Part shown: in pieces, positions 12,636-24,159 of the stretch | Layout: every line of letters starts with the position of its first letter | Numbering within the stretch: position 1 is the stretch's first letter | Assembly (NCBI RefSeq): GCF_000471905.2 | Contig: NW_006499912.1 | Span: forward strand, 1-64,000 | From: Amborella trichopoda | Taxonomy: Eukaryota; Streptophyta; Magnoliopsida; Amborellales; Amborellaceae | Length of the DNA stretch: 64,000 bases | Direction of reading: 5' to 3' | Position numbers and translations under genes: made by a program | The notes under the pieces: model-generated | The model's input: the letters and a program-made list of their open reading frames with translations, nothing else | What the model was told of the DNA's origin: nothing | Databases searched by the model: none

Positions 12636-13798
12636 TGTTTAGGATGAAAATTTGTCAGATCTTTCGATGAAGATCTCTCAAATTTTAACACCTTAAACTA
12701 ATTAAAAAGATGTAAATAAAGTGGCAGAGAACGTGGGACAAATCGAATTCAAATCTTAGGCCAGATTTGCTCGAAAATGAGCAAATCTACTCTCAAATCT
12801 GTGGCAAAGCCAGCATGATCCAGAGGATTAAAATACGATTGTTAAGACAAGTTAACAGATCAAAAATAAGAAAAAGAAGCAAATCAGTAAAAAGAAGAAG
12901 AAATGTAGAGGAAGAAAAAATACCAAACTGGGCTGGATGGCTCGGGATTCCCGAGCCTCGCTCGTATTAGAACCGGTCCTCTTTGCTTCTCTAATTCGGA
13001 TGTTGACCAGCAGATCTTTGGTAAAAAGGGTTAGATCTAGGGTTGTTGTGCCCTAATTCTAGTTTTGATCTAGATTTTTTGTACCCTAGGTCTAGGTTTT
13101 CTCAGTGTTAGGGGTTAAGACCTCAGGAGGCTAGGGTTTCTATCTTCTTTGGGGTTTTCAATCTAGAGATTTTTCTAAAGCTGTTGGTTTTTCTAAAGCT
13201 GTTGGTCTAGAGGAGAATTTCCTTCGCTTTTTAAGGGTTTTGTGATCTCCAGAGGTTGAATATGAATTATGAGATTTTCTCTAATTTTCTGGGATTGGTA
13301 TTTTTGTGTAATTTTCCCAATTTCAGGAATTTATACGGTTCTTTTGGTCTCTTTTTCTCTCTTTTTTTGGGTTAGGGAGAGGGGGTATTTATAAGATTCA
13401 ATTGGTGATTTTTCTTAATTTTTTTGGAGTTTTTTCAGAATTTTTTGGATTTATGTTGAAGTTTTAGCCTTATCTAATTAAAGAAAACGCGTTTACTGTG
13501 TCATCAGATGCGTTAACTATGTCATCATCCTGCATCTGGGCTTGTCGGACCCGTTACAGCTTGGCCCGTGGTTCGACAGTTGGGTCTCACAGGGACTAAA
13601 TTATCATTTGTTTTATCTTTTTATCCGTAGATTCGATCCAAGCGATTCTTGGACCGTTGAAAAGCTCTTGGGCTCTACTTCAAATTTGGATCGGATTTGG
13701 ATAGTTTTGGGGTAATTAAATTGGGTCTTCGAGGATAATGTGGTCCTAAGGGTTTAGAAAACAATCAAATTTACCAAATTTAAAATGGGGTGTCTACA
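12636..13798 (-). repeat. T1 3' LTR
   Basis: On the minus strand it starts TGTAGACACCCC (complement ending at 13798) and ends TAAACA (complement beginning at 12636). It aligns throughout with 24160-25317. A purine tract, AAAGAGGGGCAAC on the minus strand at 13799-13811, sits directly before it and is the polypurine tract. Confidence 0.9.
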
Positions 13799-13811
13799 GT
13801 TGCCCCTCTTT
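13799..13811 (-). other. T1 polypurine tract
   Basis: Minus-strand AAAGAGGGGCAAC abuts the LTR start TGTAGACACC. This is the expected plus-strand primer position and fixes the 3' LTR border. Confidence 0.75.
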
Positions 13812-14529
13812 GGCACTCCTTGTTCTTCGAGGGATAGGTGAGTAGCAAAGAAGCAGACACTTTGGTGTTCCCTGTCCTTCAAAGGGCAGGTGAATGACAA
13901 AGATAACGCAGACATTTTAAATTTCTTCTTGAGGTCACGAGGTCAGGGGGCACACCAACTATATCTCCAAGTCATTGCGCTCACTGAGCTCACCCACCTA
14001 GGGCATTTTTCCTCTCAGGGTTTTTGGCGTGAGATGTTAGTGAGTTACACAAGCTTGAAATTCGAGTTGGATTTTCTAGCCATGCCACTTAACTTCAGGG
14101 GTTTTTGTAATTTGAATTTTTAACCCTGACATTTTCTTTGATCTCCTTAGTGTTTCCTAAGGTTGTCTATAGGAAAAGGCGGTCTATAGGAAGAGACTTG
14201 TCTGGTCGAATCCGAAGTGAGAGACGAGGCAGCAACGCGACAACGTGTAATCATCATATACTGGTGTCCAAGCTCTATTATTTTAATACTCTTTTAGAAT
14301 TTTTTCAAAAGTAGGGGGAGATTTGAAATAGAACCCGGAGCAAGGACATGTTATGATTTTAACAAAGAAATTGAAGCTTTTGGAAAACACAGGACATATA
14401 GTGAAAATTTTGAAAAGAGAAAGATATTTTGAAAAACAAGGTTGGTTAGTAGTTTTAACTCTTGCAACCATAAAGCTTAGGTTAGTGCCATGCAGCGATG
14501 GACCATACACTTCACCCTTTTATGTCAAT

Positions 14530-15480
14530 ACGGGGATAAACAGAATCCATCGAACAGGGTGGTTGTATCCTAGATACACTCAACCTTTCACATCATACGC
14601 AGATAGACGGTACCTGCCTCGGCTCTTTTATGTCGCATGAGTTTGATGTTTTTCAACTGAAATAGGGTGTTGTGCTCGGGATACACCCGACCTTTTACGT
14701 CATACGGATGATACCTATCTTGGCTCTTTTATGCCACACGAGTTTGACGTTTTTTCATCAAACAGGGTGGTTGTGCGTTAGATATACCCGACCTTTCATG
14801 TCATTCGGGGATAGACGGTACTTGCTTCTGCTCTTTTACATCATATGAGTTTGATGTTTTTCCATTGAAACAGGGTGGTTGTGCCCTGGATATACTCGAA
14901 TTTTCACATCATAGGGAATAGATGGTACTTATCTCCGCTCTTTTACGTCGCATGAGTTTGACGTCTTTCCATTTAACTGGGTGGTTGTGCTCTAAATACA
15001 CCCGACCTTTCACATCATATGGACAGTACCTGCCTCGGCTCTTTTTTACGTCGCTCGAGTTTGACGTCTTTACATTGAAAGATGGTGGTTATGCCTTGAA
15101 TACACCCGACCTTTCATGTCATACGGGGGTAGACGATATCTGCCTTAGCTCTTTTACGTCGCACGAGTTTGACATCTTTCCTCTCTCAACTCTTTAACGT
15201 TGCAAGAGTTTGAAATTTTCCTATCTCGGCTCTTTAACGTCGCACGAGTTTGAAGTTTGTCCTGTCTCGGCTCTTTAACGTTGCACGAGTTTGACGTTTT
15301 TTTTTCTGTCTCGGCTCTTTTAACGTTGCACTAGTTTGACGTTTTTTTTTTCCTGTCTCAGCTCTTCAACGTCGCACAAGTTTGATGCTTATCCTGTCTC
15401 GGCTCTTTTACATCGCACGAGTTTGATGTTTATCTTGTCTTAGCTCTTTTACGTTGCACGAGTTTGACATTTTTCTGAAT
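14530..15480 (-). repeat. Two-period tandem array in the T1 3' untranslated region
   Basis: The marker GAGTTTGA recurs near 14639, 14741, 14847, 14953, 15057 and 15164, about 101-108 bases apart, then near 15208, 15247, 15288, 15333, 15379, 15420 and 15461, about 39-46 bases apart. The short unit (core CTCGGCTCTTTAACGT followed by GCACGAGTTTGACG) is contained in the long unit, so the array switches from a long to a short period. Tandem repeats between integrase and 3' LTR are known in Tat/Ogre elements and can seed satellite DNA. Confidence 0.85.
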
Positions 15481-16300
15481 TAGCCTTTGAGACATCATGC
15501 GCACACACGGGGATGAGCTCGCCTCATTTCGCTCTGGGGATCCAGTCGAGAGAAAAACGCTCTCAAACTAGCCAATATCATCATTAGTAAGGTTCACCCA
15601 TCTCCGATATGTGGTAGTTATACTCATACAACCATGGAGTACTTGGCTAGTTTCAAACATTCATAACAGGCATAAGAAGTTGGCTTTGAGAACGAGGCCA
15701 GATCGACTAACAGTTTAAGCTCTTGTAGTGATGGAGGAAGTCATTTTTAAAAGGGTTTTGGAAATGGAGATTTCAGCAATCATATTGAAAAAACATTTTT
15801 AAAAGGCACGGGCCTTACAGTTTTGCCACCTGTGGCCCCTTTGGTGGTCATTTTATTTATTATATTTTATCCAAAGATGATGATAGGATTTCCTTGTGGG
15901 ATCGTGAGAACTCAAAAGTCTCGAAGTTGTCTTTATACCTTTGGAGTTTTCATCCTGTGCTTCGCGAGTCCATGAAGAGTTATCTGGATTCTTGTTGAGC
16001 TTCCATATTGGAGAGGTCTCGATGTTCTTCCAAGATTCGTCGACTTCGGTTTTCCATTCATATCATGCTCCCGCTTCTTTTTGAGTTGGTTCTGATGGGA
16101 ACCTGCAGGGTTTAGGAGGAGTCTTTGTCCTCAGGGTCTGCTTGTGCCGTATTGTTGGAACTTGCTAGTACTTTGTTTGTACTTGAGTTTTTTTAGTCAG
16201 AAGCTCCTTCTTGGAGATTTTTTTTTTTTAACCGTGATGCCCTTTCAGGTTTTCACCACCTCCATTTGATGCCTTTTCAGGTTTTCACCACTCTTTTGAG
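15481..16300 (-). other. T1 region between array and integrase; no gene seen
   Basis: No coding signature on either strand. Two near-copies of a phrase reading TGCCTTTTCAGGTTTTCACCA-like occur near 16235-16290. It is best read as T1 untranslated sequence. Confidence 0.5.
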
Positions 16301-16304
16301 CTCA

Positions 16305-16601
16305 TTACGGGTAGTATTTTTTGAGATACATCGCATTGATGGGGTCGTTGAGCTCACACCGCTCCTGATTCTTGATCTTGTAAGAATTACCTGCATGCAC
16401 TCGTGTGACCATGAATGGCCCCTCCCAATTAGGTTTAAACTTACCTAAAGGGTGTGGGTTTGCATGAGTGTGGAAGATTTTCTTGAGTACCATGTCCCCT
16501 TCCCTTAACTGTCGAGGAACAACTTTACTTTGGTATGCCCTCTCGATTCTACGCTGGTAAGCAACAATATTTTGTGTTGCTCGTAGTCGTCTTTCATCCA
16601 A
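16305..16601 (-). mobile_element. T1 integrase C-terminal part
   Basis: A 98-residue minus-strand frame has the gypsy integrase C-terminal signature: an arginine-rich helix, VVPRQLREGDMVLKK near residues 28-42, then GKFKPNWEGPFMV near 53-65. This is the G-x-x-x-x-W-E-G-P-F block of the GPY/F module. It follows the catalytic core at 16800-17153 in the expected order. Confidence 0.85.
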
Positions 16602-16799
16602 ATTAACGAGGGCAACGATTCGTGCTTCAACTGTTTATTCTTCATCTGAATCTTTATGAGTAAGCACTCGGAGAGATGGTATCTCAACTTCAATGGGTAA
16701 CATTACTTCTATATCATACACCAAGGAGTACGGGGTCATGCTAGTAGGAGTCTTCTCAATTGTCAGGTAGGCCCATAACGCATCATTTAGCTTTTCGTG

Positions 16800-17153
16800 T
16801 CAATCTTTGCCACCTTCCATTATTCTGTCTATAATTTTGAGAAGTCCTTTATTTGTAGCCTCTGCTTGTCCATTTCCTTGAGGGTAGTAAGGTGAAAAGA
16901 ATTTATGCGTTATCCCAAACTTTTTGCACACCTCATTTTTGAGATTAGATCCATTGTCTGTAACAATTGACTCAAGAACACCAAACCTGAATATAATATT
17001 GTTCTTTATGAAACAGGCAACATGTTGTCCCTCAATTTTGACAAGTGATTCGGCCTCTACCCATTTGGTGAAGTACTCTATAGTCGTTAATATAAAATGG
17101 TGGTCATTTGAGGCTTTCAGTGAGATCATTTTGATGATATCAAGACCCCACAT
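16800..17153 (-). mobile_element. T1 integrase catalytic core part
   Basis: A 117-residue minus-strand frame reads WGLDIIKMI at the start (the first catalytic aspartate context of gypsy integrases), TKWVEAESL near residue 30, VTDNGSNL near 65 (second catalytic aspartate), and SPYYPQGNGQAEATNK near 87-102, which holds the third catalytic glutamate. Family and orientation are unambiguous; it belongs to a broken element. Confidence 0.9.
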
Positions 17154-17234
17154 GGCAAAGGGCCATATAGGCAGTGTTGGGTTGAGTGGTACGGACGGTG
17201 CATGGATGAGGTCTCCATAAATATGACATTTGGA

Positions 17235-17699
17235 TTACCTCTTTACGAACTTCCAGCAATCTTCGGCCTTGGTGGTCCAATAATAGCCTTGGTGCCTGAT
17301 TTTCTGAGCTAAGGCTGCTGCGTCAGAATGACTTCCTTCATTATGTAACTCTGTCAGTACTTGGTCGATTTCTAGTTGATCAAGACATCGTAGAATGATA
17401 CCATCATAGGACTTTTTGAACAGGATATCACCTCTTACAAAGAATCCCTTAAAAAACCTTCGAAGGGCTACTTTATCCTTTTTGGTGGCTCCTTCACGGT
17501 ATAACCCATCTTTCAGCAAGGACAGAACATCGTGGAACCATGGTTTTGCCTTAACTAGCACATCTGAATCGACGAGAGACGCTTCCCCATCGCTCTCATT
17601 TTCTTGCTCTATTTCTTCTTCGATCCTTGGTGGGGAAGGATCATGTTTGTTCCTGATATAGAATGGCAGCGTGGTGATTTCGGAAGGAATATGAACCAT
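17235..17699 (-). mobile_element. T1 connection and integrase zinc-binding region
   Basis: A 154-residue minus-strand frame begins with the end of the archaeal-type RNase H linker (IPSEITTLPFY), then an acidic spacer, then PWFHDVLSLLKDG, and near the C-terminus ELHNEGSHSDAAALAQKI followed by GYYWTTKAEDCWKFVKR. This is the H-x-H...C-x-x-C type integrase zinc-binding region of Tat elements. It joins the N gap on one side and the integrase core on the other. Confidence 0.8.
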
Positions 17700-17828
17700 T
17701 AAAGCAAGGGTCGCAAGGGCATCGGCGAACTGATTATTTTCTTTAGTTACATACTAAAAGGTGATTTTCTTGAAATATGAGATCATCTTTTCTACCTTTT
17801 CTTGATAGGGGTTGAGCTTTTCTTCTTT

Positions 17829-18526
17829 NNNNNNNNNNNNNNNNNNNNNNNNNNNNNNNNNNNNNNNNNNNNNNNNNNNNNNNNNNNNNNNNNNNNNNNN
17901 NNNNNNNNNNNNNNNNNNNNNNNNNNNNNNNNNNNNNNNNNNNNNNNNNNNNNNNNNNNNNNNNNNNNNNNNNNNNNNNNNNNNNNNNNNNNNNNNNNNN
18001 NNNNNNNNNNNNNNNNNNNNNNNNNNNNNNNNNNNNNNNNNNNNNNNNNNNNNNNNNNNNNNNNNNNNNNNNNNNNNNNNNNNNNNNNNNNNNNNNNNNN
18101 NNNNNNNNNNNNNNNNNNNNNNNNNNNNNNNNNNNNNNNNNNNNNNNNNNNNNNNNNNNNNNNNNNNNNNNNNNNNNNNNNNNNNNNNNNNNNNNNNNNN
18201 NNNNNNNNNNNNNNNNNNNNNNNNNNNNNNNNNNNNNNNNNNNNNNNNNNNNNNNNNNNNNNNNNNNNNNNNNNNNNNNNNNNNNNNNNNNNNNNNNNNN
18301 NNNNNNNNNNNNNNNNNNNNNNNNNNNNNNNNNNNNNNNNNNNNNNNNNNNNNNNNNNNNNNNNNNNNNNNNNNNNNNNNNNNNNNNNNNNNNNNNNNNN
18401 NNNNNNNNNNNNNNNNNNNNNNNNNNNNNNNNNNNNNNNNNNNNNNNNNNNNNNNNNNNNNNNNNNNNNNNNNNNNNNNNNNNNNNNNNNNNNNNNNNNN
18501 NNNNNNNNNNNNNNNNNNNNNNNNNN
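17829..18526. other. Assembly gap (698 Ns)
   Basis: A continuous run of Ns inside the archaeal-type RNase H part of T1. Long all-X frames spanning it in several reading directions are artefacts. True length is unknown unless the gap was sized. Confidence 0.99.
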
Positions 18527-18740
18527 AGTCACCAATCACTCGTATTTATTGAATTTTCATTCCCGTGGCATTTTCGAGCCTGACTATAAAAGATTCATAT
18601 TCAACAACATTAGTGGGACATGGGAAATTCAATCTTATGGCTGTTGACATTAAAATCTTCTCGGGTGAGCATAATATGTCTCCTATACCTGACTCGTATT
18701 CATTCCTTGCACCATCAAAGTATAATTCCTAAATTGATTC
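18527..18740 (-). mobile_element. T1 archaeal-type RNase H remnant
   Basis: The minus strand reads LYFDGARNEYESGIG near 18670-18730, then an ILCSPE-like turn, then PTNVVEYESFI near 18590-18625. These match the D-G-A...G-x-G and NN-x-A-E-Y-E blocks of the additional archaeal-type RNase H found in Tat elements. The 5' neighbour is the ordinary RNase H at 18891-19169 and the rest of the domain lies in the gap. Confidence 0.75.
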
Positions 18741-18890
18741 CTCAATTATGAAGAAGTTCTCATCAGGGAGATCCATGTTGACGGGAGTGTTATCTGGCAG
18801 TGCGTGTTCAGTTAAGTGGTCAGCAATGGCTTGTCCTTTGATTGATTTTTGAGTAACATATTCGATCTCGAGCTCACTCAATAGCATTCT

Positions 18891-19169
18891 TCACTTCGCC
18901 AAACGTCCATTCAAGACTGGTCTCTCTAATAGGTACTTGAGTGGATTTATTTTTTTGATGTGCATGACGAAATGAGATAAGACATAGTGTCTTAACTTCT
19001 GCATGGCCGATACAAGCGTCAAGCAATGCTTCTCCACATCCGTGTATATTATCTCATAGTCCACCATAGTCTTGCTAATATAGGATATCGTTTGTTCTTT
19101 TTCATGGTCATCATATTGTCTTAACATTTCGCTCATGGTCTTGTCTCTCATTGACATGTATAGGAACAT
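18891..19169 (-). mobile_element. T1 RNase H (ordinary gypsy type)
   Basis: A 92-residue minus-strand frame contains YISKTMVDYEIIYTDVEKHCL and LRHYVLSHFVM, corresponding to the gypsy RNase H core (AExRYxxIEKxxLA and LRxYFQAH). It lies between RT and the archaeal-type RNase H, as in Tat elements. Confidence 0.8.
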
Positions 19170-19429
19170 GGGTTTGTTTGGACGAGGAGGACTAAGGATG
19201 GGAGGTTTGGTGAGGTACTCCTTAACTTGATCAAATACTTCTTGACACTCATTATCCTATATGAATGGGGTATCTTTCTTGAGTAGTCTATTAATGGTGC
19301 GCACTTGTCTAGTTGTGAGATGAAACACCTTATCGCTTGTATGTGACCTTGCAGCCCACAAATTTTTCTGATGTTTAGGGGAGAGGGCATTTCAATGAGG
19401 GCTTGTATTTTGGACCGGTCCAGCTCAAT

Positions 19430-20280
19430 GCCTCTTTGGCTTACTATAAAACCTAGTAATTTGTTAGAGTCAAGCCCAAAGGAACAATTTTACGGATCGA
19501 GTTTGAGTTGATGTGTCCGGAGCCTTTCGAAAATGGTTCTCAGGTTGGTGAGATGATCAGGTCTGGTCTTCGACTTGACCAGAATGTCGTCGATATAGTC
19601 TTCCATGGTGGTGTGCATTAAGCCATGGAAGATGCTAGTCATTGCTCACTGATAAGTTGCCCCTGCATTTTTGAGGTCAAAGGGCATGACTTTGTAGCAG
19701 TAAGTTCCCCATTGCGTTATAAACAAAGTCTTGGTCTGGTCATCTTCTTCCATGAAGATCTGGTTGTAATCTGAGAATCTGTCCACGAATGACAACATCT
19801 CGTGGCCCACAGTATTGTCGACCAAGGCATCTATGTTTTGTAATAAAAAATTGTCCTTTGAGCATGCCTTGTTGAGTTCTCTGTAGTCAATACACACTTG
19901 GATCCTCTCGTCTTTCTTAGGTACAACCACTATGTTGGCCAACCATTATGAGTAATCGATGGGGGTAATGAACTTTTCTTTGGGTAGCTTGTCGATTTCT
20001 TCTTTAATTTTGAGCTCAAGGTGGGTCTTCTAACTTCGGAGTTTCTACCTTACAGGCTTGGCCCTTTCATTGAATATTCGGTGATGTTGCACCAATGTGG
20101 GATCAAGCCCTCCAAGCGAAGACATCACGATATTCCTTGAGAAAGGAAATCATATTTTTCCGCTCCTCAGGAGATAGGAAGGTTCCAATCTTGGTTAATC
20201 TAGGGTCCTTATCAGTTCTTAGGTTTATATCAATCGTCTCTTCGATGATAGCCGTTGGGTCATCATCGAACCTCTTCTAG
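19430..20280 (-). mobile_element. T1 reverse transcriptase region
   Basis: The frame at 19646-19942 carries ANIVVVPKKDERIQVCIDYRELNKA, the conserved RT entry block, then DNFLLQNIDALVD, MLSFVDRFSDYNQI and TYCYKVMPFDLKNAGATYQ. Downstream on the minus strand (about 19540-19600) is a YIDDILVKSK catalytic block. Upstream, at about 20130-20200, is an FLKEYRDVFAW-like block that precedes RT in gypsy elements. The order is complete and the region is broken. Confidence 0.85.
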
Positions 20281-20647
20281 AATTGGTCAACATGGGAAGT
20301 GAGTTCCTCAGGTTGAGGGATTTCTTCAGACTCTTGGTTCTCTTGATCTTCGTCTTGGTCATCCAATTCGTTATCTTGAGTATTGTGCACCGTTATCGGG
20401 CTGTCTTGAGTGTTCGCCGTTTTTGAAAATTCTTTTTCATTATTATCAGCTTTATCATGTTTTGATTTTTCAACGGTATTTTAGATAACACAAGAGGTGT
20501 CCCTTATGGGACTCGCTAGAGAAATGTTGGGAACTAGACGCACAGGGTGGTTAGATGGCCACCCTGTGCTTATTTGTTTTTTGGCATTGGGACTTGAAGA
20601 TACCGCTGATATGCTTCAAGCGATTCTCGAGATAGGGGAATGTTCGA

Positions 20648-21481
20648 TCAATTCTGTTCGTGGGTTTGAATTGGTGGATGAGTATGCTTGGCTGTGTTAG
20701 AGTCGATTGTGTATACCTTCAAATCTTGGTCAGCAAAAAAGGCTTCAGTTCCTAGTTCTTGTGTGTGCTGAGATGTGAAAGAAGAGTTATTCCCAGTTGA
20801 GGATTCAAGGATCATCTTAGGCCATTTTGAAGAACAGGCATCAAGAGGATCAAGGCTTTGAATGCCTCTAGATACAAAGCTCGGATAACTTGAAGGCTTC
20901 ATCCGGCTTTGTAATAAGGTGCGAGAACACCTTAGACCTCTTCGATCTTCGTTTTCAGTTTTGGCTTCGAATGATTCACAAATTGCCTCCGTTACGCCTT
21001 GCCCTTGACTACCCAAGCCTTGGCCTGGTTGGAAGCCTTGGGAGAAGAGCATGTGCCAAGCTTTGAGGGACCCGAAATCGTATCGATGTTGACATTGGAT
21101 AATGTCATCCATCGATGCAGAAGTTTGCAAAATTTGAGGAATAGGGTCGCCAGCCTCTAGGCGTAAGGTGGCACAATCGACTTGCTTGAAGGAAGCGAGC
21201 GAGATTTCTTCGAGCTCGACTCTTACAACTAGCTTCCTGTTATGTGTATTAGGAATGAGAAAAGCAGGGGGTTCAGTACATACCTTTGCGATGTCGTTTT
21301 TAGTTGGAAATTTGAGGAATTGATGGAGTGTAGAGGTGACCACGAGGTTTTCATGCAGCCACGGTCTTCCTAACAGCATGTTGAAAGAAAGTTTTATGTC
21401 CAAGACATAAAACTTTATCACTTGGATGGTAGGGTCGATCTTGAGAGTGAGAGGTAGTATGCAGCGATAGTTAGTTGACAT
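20648..21481 (-). mobile_element. T1 protease-region frame with a G-patch-like motif
   Basis: This 277-residue minus-strand frame is the longest in T1. Near the N-terminus it has FYVLDIKLSFNMLLGRPWLH, the block that closes the aspartic protease in Tat and Athila elements (LLGRPWL). Near residues 149-163 is FQPGQGLGSQGQGV, a glycine-rich sequence resembling a G-patch (GxGLGxxxxG). Its upstream continuation toward gag (21482-22000) is less clear. It is a fragment of a broken polyprotein; the G-patch reading is my inference. Confidence 0.7.
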
Positions 21482-21999
21482 GGCTCGAAGTCATCCGGGC
21501 TTTTGCCTATCTGCTTCACTGTTTCATAGGACATATGTTTAAGGATGCCCCATTAGTAACAAGCACTCTTTACATCTCATATCCTTGCATGAAGACGATG
21601 ATGTGTAGAGGTTGGACGTGAAAGCGGTTGAAGCTGGCTGGGATGTCATCGTCTGCGAACATGATTGATGTTGGTGCCATCAGGTGGTTGATCATTTCAC
21701 ACAACTTATCTAGCTATGTGTTGCTCGAGATGAGTGTCTTGGCAAGGACCTTCTCTATTTGGGCTCTATCTACTGGTGAATTGGCAAGTAGTTTCAAGAT
21801 GAAGATTTGAGCCTGGATCTTCCCGAATGATTTGAGCCTTGATCTTCCCGAGATGAGCTGGTAGATCGTAGGTGATTGCAGATTCTTGAATTTCCTTATT
21901 TGGCTCGTGATCGATGGCCCCCGCTGGTTATTTGGTTTTTTAGGTATTTCTCATTCTTTCATCGAGATTATCAGCCATCAATTGAATGAGTTTGAATAC

Positions 22000-24139
22000 T
22001 TGGCCTCTTCGGGTTAAGGAGTCGACCTTGCCTGCTTGAAGTTCGATAGGGTCAGCCTAAGCAAGAGTAATGGGAGACTTTGGGGTGTTGGCTCATTGTT
22101 TGGAAGATGAGGCCTTTTCATTGGTCCTGACCATATCAATCTCTAGTGTATCATTTTCGTCATATCGATCTCATTTGGGAAGGTTATCAAGGTTTGAAGG
22201 GCTTCCTCTTAGAAGGCTCAAAAGATCTTATTTGGGTTCTTGAAAGGGATGATCACAAGCCAATATGAACTGACTGGGATCCTCTTCTTCGTCTCCACAC
22301 TCAATCATGTGAATAACAATGTTCTCTTTCGAGTTGTCTTAAGCTCTTGGCTTTTCGGTCGTTGTGACCATATTTTTAGGGAGAGAATTTGTGAAAATAC
22401 CCATCTTTTGATTAGGCTCTTTGACAGGTTGATTTCTAGGTGCGACAGTGATGTCCCCCCTATTGATTAACCCTTGAATCACCCGTTTCAAATATATGAA
22501 GTTTTGAGTATCATGAGCATGGTTTTGATGCCATTTGCACTACCTGCTTTTATCTGTGACTTGAAATGGTAGTGGGAGATAAATCATATTCTTGCCAAGA
22601 GTAATTCTAACACTTATTCTTATGTGTCTTTGAGAGGGTGAAATTATCCTCTCGCCTTTGGTTATTATTTTAAGCGTTGGCTCTAGGCTGATCCCTTCGG
22701 TTTTGATTTTGATTGTTGTGTTGAGCAGCTGAACCTTGGGGCGATCTGTTAACGATGATCTCATTAACCTGACCGGAAGCATTCCCGTTGTTTTTGTTCT
22801 TATTTTGGGGAGCTGTTATCAGCTTGTTATTGGGCTTCGTATAATGTTCAGGACATCATGAGCTGTATTATGGTGGCTTGAGGTTGGGTTAGATCCCTTA
22901 AACCTAGGTGGGTCTTTGTTTTGAGATCGCTGCACCTCAGAGTTACCTTGGTTCGATTTCGAGAATTGGCTTTAGATGTTGCATGAATTTCTTCTTTCAC
23001 TCGACTTCTACTTTGGTTGCCTAAAATTCCTTATAGGACGACGCCTGGTCGGACTCCCTGACTATTCAAGGTTTTTCGGGCCACACAGATCTCAAGATTA
23101 GGAGTGGATGCTTGAGACTCTGCCTTTAATTGAAGACTTGGGTGTTGGATAATGGATTGTCCTGAGGTCTGTCGATAGCTGTCTCTAATTGAAGACTTGG
23201 GTGTTGGATAATGGATTGTCCTGAGGTCTGTCGATAGCTCCAAGGGATTGTAGCATACTGGTCCCTAGGTTTGGGCAGGTTAAGCTTAGACCTATGCTAG
23301 AACCTAAACGAAGATCTTGACTAGATGGTGCACGAGTCTCTGCTCAGACCAAGAGTGGGTCTAGGTTTGGAGGGGTAAGCAACCCTAATGTAGTTTATTT
23401 ATTTATTTTGATTTTTTTATCTTTTTAATTTTAATAAAACACAGTTAAACTAAGCATGGTGAAAGCAGGGAAAATATGATTTCAATCAAAATTAACAAAT
23501 TAAAATAGTATCAAAAGGGCATAAATAGCACAGATCTATCTGAAGCAAAATATTTTTTTTTATATTTTTAAAAATTTTATTTTTGGTAAAAATTTGGTCA
23601 ATCAGGGAGCCAAAAGTCCCTGGAATGGTCCTGTGGGGTCCCAATATTTTTTTGGGACACTTGCAGTTGGACGACATGGGTGGTGTCACCCTTGCAGGGT
23701 GGCCAACACGGCTAGTGTCTTCCAATTTTTTTTTCTTTTTTTTGCTATATTTTTATCTTGATGAAATAAAACTACTTTAAACTTGGAAGAAGTAGGAAAT
23801 AGAAATATTGATGAGGACAATAAATTAAAATAAAGTAAAATAGAAAAGCTCAGATTGAACTGAAAATTATTTTTTTTGTATTTTTAAAACTTTATTTTGA
23901 TCTGAATTTTTTTGTGCTGTCACAAAAGAATCCCTAGAACAGATCCAAAACATTCCAGAGGTTTCTGAGACACTTGAAGTTAGGCGACACTGGGAGTATT
24001 GCCTAGAAAAAGCAAGATTTCGGAGCACCGAAATCCTGGATTCTGGTCACAGCTGACTTTTGGGTCCTTTTGTGACTGAAAATAGTGAAAAAAAGTGAAT
24101 AAAAATAGTATTTTGAAGCTTGGATCAAGCTCGAAATAG
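22000..24139 (-). mobile_element. T1 gag and leader region
   Basis: The minus strand at about 22460-22560 reads a KWHQNHAHDTQNF stretch followed by LKRVIQGLINRGD, matching the gag zinc-knuckle-like CxxHxxxGHxTxxC and LKxxIExLIxxG region of Tat elements. Further upstream (to about 23000) are arginine- and glutamine-rich stretches, then 23380-24139 is AT-rich leader without coding signs. Two similar blocks in the leader (around 23590-23700 and 23900-24000) look like an old internal duplication. Confidence 0.6.
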
Positions 24140-24159
24140 CCCCACAATGGGCACCAAAC
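24140..24159 (-). other. T1 primer-binding site
   Basis: On the minus strand GTTTGGTGCCCATTGTGGGG directly follows the 5' LTR end TAAACA. It resembles the TGGCGCCCACCGTGGGG class of primer sites seen in Tat-type elements; the exact tRNA is not asserted. Confidence 0.7.

Noticed and set aside
14353-17661. Plus-strand frames over T1 (for example 14353-14640, 14922-15197, 16924-17220, 17416-17661)
   Set aside because: They lie opposite minus-strand T1 coding remnants or inside its tandem array and show no domain of their own.
17754-18647. Four long open frames of about 246-281 codons on both strands
   Set aside because: They are almost entirely translations of the N gap at 17829-18526 and carry no information.
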